Origin: Acidobacteriota bacterium | Lineage (GTDB): Bacteria > Acidobacteriota > Terriglobia > Bryobacterales > Bryobacteraceae | Direction of reading: 5' to 3' | Assembly (NCBI GenBank): GCA_016871135.1 | Contig: VFZQ01000113.1 | Span: 1 to 10,487 of the forward strand | DNA: 10,487 bases | Part shown: piece by piece, positions 1 to 5,133 of the stretch | How positions within the stretch are numbered: the stretch's first letter is position 1 | Layout of the letters: each line of letters starts with the position of its first letter | Translations under genes and position numbers: made by a program | The notes under the pieces: model-generated | Databases searched by the model: none | Seen by the model: only the letters and a program-made list of their open reading frames with translations | What the model was told of the DNA's origin: nothing

Positions 1-232
1 AGAGGTCTTTCAACTGCTGGCGGAAGTGGTCCTCGTTGTACTGGCGGCCGGTGAGCCATTTCTTCAGAAGCGTCATCGGCACATCGATGTCCTTGCGCAG
101 CGACTCGACGTTATGACCGCGTAGAAAAAGGCCGTAGAACATGGCGGCCTCGCGGCGGGGCGCGAGCGGGTCCGACAGATCGCGGTTGGGGCCGATCAGT
201 GGGAATTCCGGAATTTGAAGTTGACGTTGCAC
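1..232 (-). CDS. Partial unknown protein with helix-turn-helix-like segment (C-terminus off left edge)
   Basis: The frame is open from a GTG at 232-230 to the window edge and gives the first 77 residues; the C-terminus lies outside. I do not recognise the family. Residues about 28-60 read like a homeodomain-type helix-turn-helix: a helix with the FYGLFLRGH stretch, then NVESLRKDIDVP, then a helix ending KKWL. That order (tyrosine-glycine, a turn, a short helix, a recognition helix ending in tryptophan) is what makes me suspect DNA binding; the function is inferred only. The GTG is preferred to the first in-frame ATG (142-140) because the 30 residues before that ATG look normally coding, and a promoter-like element lies just upstream. 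An in-frame GTG at 244 is too close to the -10 to be used. There is no Shine-Dalgarno. The gene is divergent from the secreted-protein gene at 311. Confidence 0.6.
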   Translation of the reverse strand, partial: MQRQLQIPEFPLIGPNRDLSDPLAPRREAAMFYGLFLRGHNVESLRKDIDVPMTLLKKWLTGRQYNEDHFRQQLKDL

Positions 233-245
233 GCCGGAAACCACG

Positions 246-274
246 AGTATAAACGGGCGGCCCGAATCCGGCAA
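246..274 (-). promoter_or_regulatory. Sigma70-type promoter for the leftward HTH-like gene
   Basis: Read leftward, TTGCCG (274-269) is followed by a 17-base spacer and TATACT (251-246). The -35 matches TTGACA at 4 of 6 positions and the -10 matches TATAAT at 5 of 6. The expected transcription start near 239 leaves only about 7 bases before the GTG at 232, so the mRNA would be almost leaderless. This is a consensus match only. Confidence 0.5.
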
Positions 275-301
275 TAGGATTTTTTCCTAAGGCTGTATTA
301 T
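275..301 (+). promoter_or_regulatory. -10-like element and small inverted repeat before the secreted-protein gene
   Basis: TATTAT at 296-301 resembles a -10 box and sits 9 bases before the ATG at 311, so transcription would start within a few bases of the start codon. No -35 is convincing at 16-18 bases spacing. Just upstream, TAGGA (275-279) and TCCTA (285-289) form a short inverted repeat around a run of T. It lies between this element and the -35 of the divergent gene, where a regulator could affect both. The repeat is short enough to be chance. Confidence 0.35.
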
Positions 302-310
302 CCTGTCGTC

Positions 311-622
311 ATGCGAAGCACTCTGCTGTTGGCGATGTGCGCGGGCGCACTGTCCGCCGAAACCTGGACAGGCACCGTTGTGGACGTAATGTGCAAAGGC
401 CGCGATCTGGCGTCGCATACGCGGGAGTGCGCGCTGCAATGCGCCAAGGGTGGATTCGGCCTGGTTCTTGGCGACGGCACGTTCGTCAAGTTCAATGAAT
501 CCGGCAACGCGCGCACGCTGGCGCAGTTGAAGAAACTCGACCGCGAGAAGGACCTAAAGGCGAAGGTCAACGGCGAGCGCAAGGGCGATGTCATCGCCGT
601 GCAATCAATCGAGTTTCAGTAG
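311..622 (+). CDS. Small secreted protein with a Cys/His motif
   Basis: A 103-residue protein. Residues 1-16 form a short signal peptide (MRS, hydrophobic core, Ala-x-Ala-like end at LSA), so the mature protein of about 87 residues should be exported. The mature part begins WTGTVVDVMC and has C28, H36, C40 and C44 in a C-x7-H-x3-C-x3-C arrangement. A run of beta-strand-like segments follows and ends KGDVIAVQSIEF. I recall many short acidobacterial secreted proteins with a similar strand/Cys layout and a closing 'GDTI.V.SI' segment; no named function goes with them. The cluster could bind a metal or form disulfides (inference). The ATG is the first start after a -10-like TATTAT, with no Shine-Dalgarno. 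The 3' end overlaps the convergent gene at 605 by 18 bases. Confidence 0.8.
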   Translation: MRSTLLLAMCAGALSAETWTGTVVDVMCKGRDLASHTRECALQCAKGGFGLVLGDGTFVKFNESGNARTLAQLKKLDREKDLKAKVNGERKGDVIAVQSIEFQ

Positions 623-1039
623 GCGCGCGCGCATCGCGACCCACGCGGGAAACACGCCGGGGTTCTCGAGCCACGTCAGCATCCACGAGACCATCTCGGC
701 TTTTTCTTCGGCGTACTTCGGATTGCGCTGCGCGAGTTTGGCATGATCCTTCGCGGTGATGACGATGTTGCGGATACTTCGTTTGGCCGCGACATCACCC
801 CGTTCGTACTCCGCGCACAGCGCCAGGAGCGTCCGCCGCACTGACGGGTAATCGCACTGATCGACGCCCTCGACGAATGGCACAAGCGGCTCGCCGCTTT
901 GCCGCAACAGCTTGCGCAGATCGGACTCCTTGATCGGGGAGAGCAACCGCAGGAGCTCTTGGAAGTGATCCGCCTCGACGCAGGCCGGCGCGCGCTCTCG
1001 CAGCCACGCATCGAGTTTCGACTTCCGTGACTCCCTCAT
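605..1039 (-). CDS. Unknown soluble helical protein, third gene of the ruvX-mltG operon
   Basis: A 144-residue protein I cannot assign. It has no signal peptide or membrane segment, and it is rich in Arg, Lys, Glu and Leu with a mostly helical look: LRERAPACVEADHFQELLRL near the N-terminus, VRRTLLALCAEYERGD in the middle, and a Trp-rich C-terminal part (WMLTWL, FPAW). Cysteines at 20, 62 and 75 show no metal-site spacing. Its ATG (1039-1037) overlaps the mltG stop TGA (1038-1036) as ATGA, which implies cotranscription and translational coupling with mltG. A role near MltG or RuvX is possible only by association. The frame uses ordinary high-GC codons. Its 3' end overlaps the convergent secreted-protein gene by 18 bases. 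Confidence 0.8.
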   Translation of the reverse strand: MRESRKSKLDAWLRERAPACVEADHFQELLRLLSPIKESDLRKLLRQSGEPLVPFVEGVDQCDYPSVRRTLLALCAEYERGDVAAKRSIRNIVITAKDHAKLAQRNPKYAEEKAEMVSWMLTWLENPGVFPAWVAMRARLLKLD

Positions 1040-2016
1040 CCCTTAACGCGGCGCCACGCGGCGACGGCGCGGGCGTGATCGCTATAACTCTTCGAAAAAA
1101 TGTGGCGTCCGGAGCCGTCCGGACGAGCGACGAAGTAGATGAACTCGGCAGGAGCGGGCCTTAGCGCGGCGGCGATCGCGGCGCGCCCGGGATTGGCGAT
1201 CGGCCCCGGCGGAAGGCCCACCGTGCGGTAGGTGTTGTAGGGATGCTCGCGTTCGAGATCGGACTTGTAGATGGTGCCTCGCCACCTGCCGAGAAGCATC
1301 GCGGCGTAGATCGTAGTCGGATCGGCATCGAGCTTCATGCCTTTGCGCAGACGGTTGTGATAAACGGCCGAGACCACCGCGCGCTCTTCCGGCGCGCCGG
1401 TTTCCTTCTCGACCAGTGACGCCAGCGAAACCGTATCGAGCACCGTCGAGCCGCCGCCCACGGCCTTCCATTCGCGGCGGAATTGATCGGTCAGCACGCG
1501 GCACAACCCCTCGGCGGTGATCTTGCGTGGCACGTGATAGGTGGATGGAAACAGGAAGCCCTCAAGCGACGGGGCCGTCGGCGCGAGATCGCGGATCATC
1601 GACGGATTTTGCGCGGTAGCGATGAACGCGGAGGCTTTCACCAGCCCGGCGCTCTCCACCGCTTGCGCAATTTCGTAGACGTTGTAGCCTTCGGGGATCC
1701 GCAACTCTACGAGGTACACATCGCCCTTTCGGAGGCGATCGACGACGTCCCAGACCGAGGCGGCTTTTTCGAACTTGTACTCGCCAGCTTGAAACCTAAC
1801 CGACGGCTTGAGCGCACGCGCCGCCAGCAGTTGCCAGCGCGATTGCAGCACGCCGGATTCCTCGAGCCGCCGCGCGATTTCCATCGTGCCCGTGCCCTTG
1901 GCGAACTCAGTGAATTTGATCCCCTCGAAGCCCTTGTAGGGCTTCGACAACGTCAGCGCCACGCTGCCGATTGCAACGGCGATCAACAAAACGAGTGCAA
2001 GCAGCGTCTTCTTCAT
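1036..2016 (-). CDS. mltG: MltG, endolytic murein transglycosylase (YceG family)
   Basis: A 326-residue inner-membrane protein of the YceG/MltG family, close to the usual 330-340 residues. MltG cuts nascent glycan strands inside the chain and is thought to end strand elongation. Residues 4-23 are one membrane helix after MKK, so the rest is periplasmic. Residues about 35-100 correspond to the LysM-like subdomain. The catalytic domain follows: LEGFLFPSTY (151-160), SLVEKET with the probable catalytic E203 (aligned by motif with E218 of E. coli MltG), VYHNRL (218-223), LDADPTTIYA, YNTYRTVGLPPGPIANPG (260-277) and a YFVARPDG segment near the end. All family motifs are present. The ATG (2016-2014) overlaps the ruvX stop as ATGA and its own stop overlaps the next start, so it is the middle gene of a coupled operon. 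A strong inverted repeat lies about 70 bases inside the gene. Confidence 0.96.
   Translation of the reverse strand: MKKTLLALVLLIAVAIGSVALTLSKPYKGFEGIKFTEFAKGTGTMEIARRLEESGVLQSRWQLLAARALKPSVRFQAGEYKFEKAASVWDVVDRLRKGDVYLVELRIPEGYNVYEIAQAVESAGLVKASAFIATAQNPSMIRDLAPTAPSLEGFLFPSTYHVPRKITAEGLCRVLTDQFRREWKAVGGGSTVLDTVSLASLVEKETGAPEERAVVSAVYHNRLRKGMKLDADPTTIYAAMLLGRWRGTIYKSDLEREHPYNTYRTVGLPPGPIANPGRAAIAAALRPAPAEFIYFVARPDGSGRHIFSKSYSDHARAVAAWRRVKG
1925..1947. repeat. Perfect 10-bp inverted repeat with 3-base loop inside mltG
   Basis: TCGAAGCCCT (1925-1934) and AGGGCTTCGA (1938-1947) are exact reverse complements around TGT. In mltG mRNA this is a 10-bp hairpin with an ACA triloop over codons 24-31, starting about 70 bases after the start codon. 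It encodes the Ser-Lys-Pro-Tyr-Lys-Gly-Phe-Glu stretch just after the membrane helix. It may be chance from the KPYKGF codons or an mRNA structure that slows ribosomes as the membrane anchor emerges. Confidence 0.6.
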
Positions 2017-2417
2017 TGTGCCGCCAAGTAGCTATCGAGCAGTATGCGCGCGGCCATGCGGTCGACGCTGCCGTCGCGCTTGGGCTGCAAGCCCGCGTCG
2101 CGCATCCAATGCCCCGCTTCCACGGAGCTCATGCGCTCGTCCCACATCTTGTACGGTACGCGGGCGCGTTCGGCCACGCGCGCCGCGAACGCTTCGGCTT
2201 CGACACTCATCTCGCTGGCTTCTCCATTCAACAGGATCGGATTTCCGGCGACGAGCAGCGACACTTCGTGCTCGCCGATTAATCGCGCGATGTGCGCGAC
2301 GTCCTTGCGGGGGCTCGTCCGGATCAGCGTTTCCAGGCTGTGGGCCATCATCCCCAGCGGGTCGCTCATGGCGAGGCCGATCCGCTTGCGTCCATAGTCG
2401 ATCGCCAAAATGCGCAT
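2013..2417 (-). CDS. ruvX: RuvX/YqgF, RNase H-fold nuclease (pre-16S rRNA processing / putative Holliday junction resolvase)
   Basis: A 134-residue cytoplasmic protein of normal length for the family. YqgF in E. coli is tied to 5' maturation of 16S rRNA, and other homologues are reported to resolve Holliday junctions. Visible motifs: the first strand MRILAIDYGRKRIGLA with acidic D7; LLVAGNPILLNGEASE (55-68), a variant of the usual 'VVGLP..MDGSEG' loop; WDERMSS (92-98), equivalent to the family DER[LM]T/S motif, with D93 and E94; and VDRMAARILLDSYL (118-131) with D119, equivalent to the C-terminal aspartate. The acidic catalytic set D7/E94/D119 is complete. The ATG is supported by a consensus -10 just upstream. 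It is first in the operon and overlaps mltG as ATGA; ruvX beside mltG is a pairing seen in other bacteria, for example yrrK and yrrL in Bacillus subtilis. Confidence 0.93.
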   Translation of the reverse strand: MRILAIDYGRKRIGLAMSDPLGMMAHSLETLIRTSPRKDVAHIARLIGEHEVSLLVAGNPILLNGEASEMSVEAEAFAARVAERARVPYKMWDERMSSVEAGHWMRDAGLQPKRDGSVDRMAARILLDSYLAAQ

Positions 2418-2428
2418 CGTATGATTCG

Positions 2429-2434
2429 ATTATA
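2429..2434 (-). promoter_or_regulatory. Consensus -10 (TATAAT) for the ruvX-mltG operon
   Basis: Read leftward, TATAAT at 2434-2429 is a perfect -10 hexamer, 11 bases before the ruvX ATG. The predicted start near 2422 gives a leader of about 5 bases, so the message is near-leaderless. No good -35 stands at 16-18 bases; the sequence 17 bases upstream reads ATGCGG. The 68-base gap 2418-2485 must also hold the promoter of the divergent exporter gene; a possible extended -10 for that direction is TGC-TAAAGT (2457-2465). Confidence 0.55.
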
Positions 2435-2485
2435 GGGGGTTCGAAACGAGCCCGCATGCTAAAGTAGCGAATACCTGGGATCGCC

Positions 2486-3667
2486 GTGCCCGTTGAAGAA
2501 ACTACAGTTCCCGTAACCACCAAAATCCGCAACACCGGAGGTGTCCTTTTCACCTTCGGCGTGCTGACGGCGCTATTGTATTTTGGGCGTCTTTTCATCG
2601 TCACGCTGTTGATGTCGATCTTCATCGCTTTCATTCTTGAACCGGTTGTGAACTTGTTCATGCGCGCTCGCCTGCCGCGTGGCTTCGCGAGTTTTCTGGT
2701 GTGCAGCCTGGCGCTCGTCATTTTGTACTTGTTCGCCGTGCTTGGCTACTCGCAGGCCTCCGGCATTTGGGAAGAGCTGCCGGCTTATACCCAGCGCGTC
2801 AATCAACTTTCCGAGAAGGTGCTTGTGCAAGTGGAGGGCGTCGAGAAGGCTGTTAACGACATGCTGACGCCGCGGCGCGCCCGCGATCAGGAACGCATCG
2901 CGCGGGAGCAACAACAGCAGGCTGAACTGCAGAAGCAATCGACACGCCGTAAGCGCGCCACGGATCCACCGATGTCGCCGTTGCTGCCGCCGCCCGTGCA
3001 GGAGGTGCGCATCGCGTCGGAGCGATCGCCCGTCGTCGAGTACCTCTACGAAAACTGGACGCAGTTTTACGACATCGCGCTGATGGCGTCGTTCGTGCCG
3101 TTTCTCGTCTACTTCATGCTCAGTTGGCGCGATCACTTCGTCCACAATTTCTTACGCGTGTTTCATGGGGAAGCGCGGGGCATCGCCGCTGCGACGATCG
3201 ACGGCATCGCGCGGATGGCGCGCGCCTATGTCGTCGGAAACTTTATTCTTGGCTTATTACTGGCCGGCGCTTCGATGGCGTTCTTTTACATCTTCAAGGT
3301 GCCGTACTGGCTGATTGTCGGACCGCTCAGTGGGTTCTTGAGCCTGGTTCCATACATCGGCCTTCCGCTGGCCATCATTCCGCCGTTTCTCGCCGCGCTG
3401 ACCGTTTACGATAACCTCGCCGAGTATCTTGTTATCGGGACTACCGTCGCCTTCTTTCACCTGCTTGCGTTGAATCTGTTCTATCCGAAACTGGTCGGCT
3501 CGCGGGTGCATTTGAATCCCCTTGCGGTCACTGTCGGCCTCATGTTCTGGGGCTTTCTGTGGGGCGGCATCGGTTTGGTGCTCGCGATTCCACTGACGGC
3601 GTCGTTGAAGGCGATTTGCGACCACATGCCGGGGCTTGCGCCGTACGGCAGGCTAATGGGCGATTAG
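2486..3667 (+). CDS. AI-2E family transporter (PF01594-type membrane protein)
   Basis: A 393-residue polytopic inner-membrane protein of the AI-2E/PerM family, whose members export or exchange small molecules or ions; the substrate cannot be read from sequence. Membrane segments: about 19-33 and 36-56, 66-88, 199-213, 246-271, 274-304, 315-333 and 343-372. Family signatures are VPYIGLPLAIIPP (288-300) and the C-terminal block with NPLAVTVGLMFWG and LAIPLTASLK. Residues about 128-175 form a polar insert: an Arg/Glu/Gln-rich part with four glutamines in a row, a basic RRKR, then a Pro-rich stretch. This sits in the loop before the fourth membrane segment. The start is GTG at 2486: an in-frame TAG at 2465-2467 excludes anything longer, and only a weak GGGA precedes it. 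Twenty bases separate it from the next gene, so cotranscription is likely. Confidence 0.9.
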   Translation: MPVEETTVPVTTKIRNTGGVLFTFGVLTALLYFGRLFIVTLLMSIFIAFILEPVVNLFMRARLPRGFASFLVCSLALVILYLFAVLGYSQASGIWEELPAYTQRVNQLSEKVLVQVEGVEKAVNDMLTPRRARDQERIAREQQQQAELQKQSTRRKRATDPPMSPLLPPPVQEVRIASERSPVVEYLYENWTQFYDIALMASFVPFLVYFMLSWRDHFVHNFLRVFHGEARGIAAATIDGIARMARAYVVGNFILGLLLAGASMAFFYIFKVPYWLIVGPLSGFLSLVPYIGLPLAIIPPFLAALTVYDNLAEYLVIGTTVAFFHLLALNLFYPKLVGSRVHLNPLAVTVGLMFWGFLWGGIGLVLAIPLTASLKAICDHMPGLAPYGRLMGD

Positions 3668-3673
3668 CTGTGT

Positions 3674-3679
3674 TACGCT
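3674..3679 (+). promoter_or_regulatory. Possible extended -10 before the TIM-barrel gene
   Basis: TACGCT (3674-3679), preceded by TGT, fits an extended -10 (TGnTAnnnT). It lies 8 bases before the ATG at 3688, which would give a leaderless message. It sits in the 20-base gap after the exporter gene, so the gene may instead be read through from upstream. There is no -35 match. Confidence 0.3.
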
Positions 3680-3687
3680 GACCTTCA

Positions 3688-4629
3688 ATGGATCGTCGAC
3701 AGTTGTTACTTGCGGGCTCCGGTCTGTCCGCGCTGCCCCTGTTTGGCAGGACGAATCAGATTGACCGGTCGCGCCTTTCCACCGTTACCGATGAAAGCGG
3801 CAAGGATCCCGCCGAGAACTTCGCGTTTGCGAAGAAATACGGCCTGCGATACCTCGAAGTGCGGCAGGTGCCCGGCGCTAAGAAGCACTACGCCGACCTC
3901 TCCGAAGCCGAACTGAAAGCGGCCGCGAAAGAGTTCGCCGACAACGGCGTGAAGGTCAGCTTCTTCAACTCCGGCCAGTGCAAGTTCGCGCTACCGGGCA
4001 CCGAATACATCCGGCAGCGGCCCGAGACGCCGGAGCAAAAAGCCAAGCGCATCGCGCGCGATCAGAACGAGTTCGACAAGCGCATGGAAACGCTGCACAA
4101 GTCGATCCGCGCCTCGCAAATACTCGGCTGTGACAAGGTTCGCATCTTCGCATTCCTGCGCGTCGCCGAGCCGGCCTCGGTGATGCAACGCGTCTATGAC
4201 ACGATCGGCCCGATGGTGAAGGTAGCCGAAAAAGAGGGTATTAAGCTGCTGCTCGAAAACGAGGTCGCCTGCAACGTTGCGCGTTGCGACGAATTAGCCG
4301 CGGCGATGAAAGCAATTCCGTCGAAGGCGTTCGGCATCAACTGGGATCCGCTGAACGGTCATCACTTGAAGGAAGAGGCTTTCCCGCACGGCTATGCGCT
4401 GCTACCGAAGAAGAAGCTTTGGAACGTGCAGGTGAAGGGCAAGAGCATTCTCAAAGAGTTTGCCACCGATTACTTGAATTGGTCCGGCATCTACTCCGCG
4501 TTGGAGAAGGACGGCTATCAAGGTCAAGTTGGCCTGGAATGCCACATCTTTGGCGCGGAGCTTATCCAACGTTCGCACCAGTGCATGCAGGAGATGATCC
4601 GCATCGCCGAGAACCGGCAAGCGACGTAA
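3688..4629 (+). CDS. Tat-exported sugar phosphate isomerase/epimerase-like TIM-barrel protein
   Basis: A 313-residue protein of the xylose isomerase-like TIM-barrel superfamily (PF01261 type). It begins MDRRQLLLAGSG with a hydrophobic stretch to LPLFG (residue 20), a twin-arginine-like signal; export of the folded protein is inferred. Barrel landmarks: FAFAKKYGLRYLEVR (45-59), the strand KVSFFNSG (89-96), GCDKVRIF (147-154), KLLLENEV with probable metal ligand E190 (186-193), GINWDP with D220 (216-221), and GLECH with E284 (282-286). The strand that usually reads H-x-H-x-K-D instead reads WNVQVKG (245-251), so a classical histidine ligand and aspartate are absent; I believe part of this subfamily shares that change. 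The substrate is unknown. Three consecutive lysines follow LLP at 241-243. The stop TAA directly abuts the ATG of the next gene, indicating one transcript. Confidence 0.82.
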   Translation: MDRRQLLLAGSGLSALPLFGRTNQIDRSRLSTVTDESGKDPAENFAFAKKYGLRYLEVRQVPGAKKHYADLSEAELKAAAKEFADNGVKVSFFNSGQCKFALPGTEYIRQRPETPEQKAKRIARDQNEFDKRMETLHKSIRASQILGCDKVRIFAFLRVAEPASVMQRVYDTIGPMVKVAEKEGIKLLLENEVACNVARCDELAAAMKAIPSKAFGINWDPLNGHHLKEEAFPHGYALLPKKKLWNVQVKGKSILKEFATDYLNWSGIYSALEKDGYQGQVGLECHIFGAELIQRSHQCMQEMIRIAENRQAT

Positions 4630-5115
4630 ATGCCATCGAAGACCCTGCTGCTGTGCGGTGCGCTTGGTTTGATCATCATGGGCGCCCTTGTGGGTACGGG
4701 GCTTTTTGTCAGCCGCGACACGCATCTGGTTCTGGAAGGCAAGATTCAGCGCGTGCGCGCGTCGGAAGTACGAGCGGGCGCGTCGGTTGTCATCGCCGAT
4801 GTAAAGCTGACTAACCCGAGCGGTTATCCGTTCATGATCAAATCCGCAGACATCGAAATCATCGCGGCTGATGGAAAGACCTTGACTGGCCGCTTCATCC
4901 CCGAGGTCGACGCGAAGCCAATGTTTTCGGTGCTGCCGGCACTTGGCGATAAATTCAATCCGACGATTGCTATCCGCGAATCGATCAAACCGAAGTCGAC
5001 GGTGGAGCGAATGGTCGCCACAGTATTCGAACACCCGATCGGCGTAATCGAATCGCGCAAGGGCTTGGTGATTCGGTTCAAGGACGTCGACGGGCCGGTG
5101 TCGGAACTGCGCTAA
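4630..5115 (+). CDS. Unknown membrane-anchored periplasmic protein
   Basis: A 161-residue protein of unrecognised family. Residues 5-27 (LLLCGALGLIIMGALVGTGLFV) form one N-terminal membrane helix or uncleaved signal, so the remaining 130 residues should be outside the inner membrane. That part alternates hydrophobic and polar residues in strand-like fashion: VVIADVKLTNPSGYPFMIKS, ADIEIIAADGKTLTG, TVERMVATVF and GLVIRFKDVDG. This suggests an immunoglobulin-like or LEA14-like beta-sandwich (weak inference). No catalytic motif or lipobox is seen; the only cysteine, C9, is not in a lipobox. The ATG follows the upstream stop with no gap (TAAATG) and has no Shine-Dalgarno, so expression probably depends on reinitiation. 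Its TAA overlaps the TAG of the convergent FHA-SLT gene. Confidence 0.75.
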   Translation: MPSKTLLLCGALGLIIMGALVGTGLFVSRDTHLVLEGKIQRVRASEVRAGASVVIADVKLTNPSGYPFMIKSADIEIIAADGKTLTGRFIPEVDAKPMFSVLPALGDKFNPTIAIRESIKPKSTVERMVATVFEHPIGVIESRKGLVIRFKDVDGPVSELR

Positions 5116-5133
5116 CGCTTGTCGACGTTGGCG
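5110..5133. repeat. Inverted repeat covering the shared stop codons of convergent genes
   Basis: CGCTAACG (5110-5117) pairs with CGTTGGCG (5126-5133) across an 8-base loop, with one U-G pair in the rightward transcript. In the leftward transcript the same position is an A-C mismatch, so it would fold better for the 4630-5115 message. It overlaps both stop codons. No T-tract follows, so it is not a standard intrinsic terminator. Confidence 0.4.

Noticed and set aside
583..598. GGCGAT-GTC-ATCGCC hairpin near the end of the secreted-protein gene
   Set aside because: Only 6 bp, inside coding sequence before the stop, with no T-tract; likely chance in GC-rich codons.
1483..2031. Open frame on the + strand opposite mltG
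   Set aside because: The opposite strand encodes all MltG motifs and both ATGA junctions; this frame shows no domain or signal.
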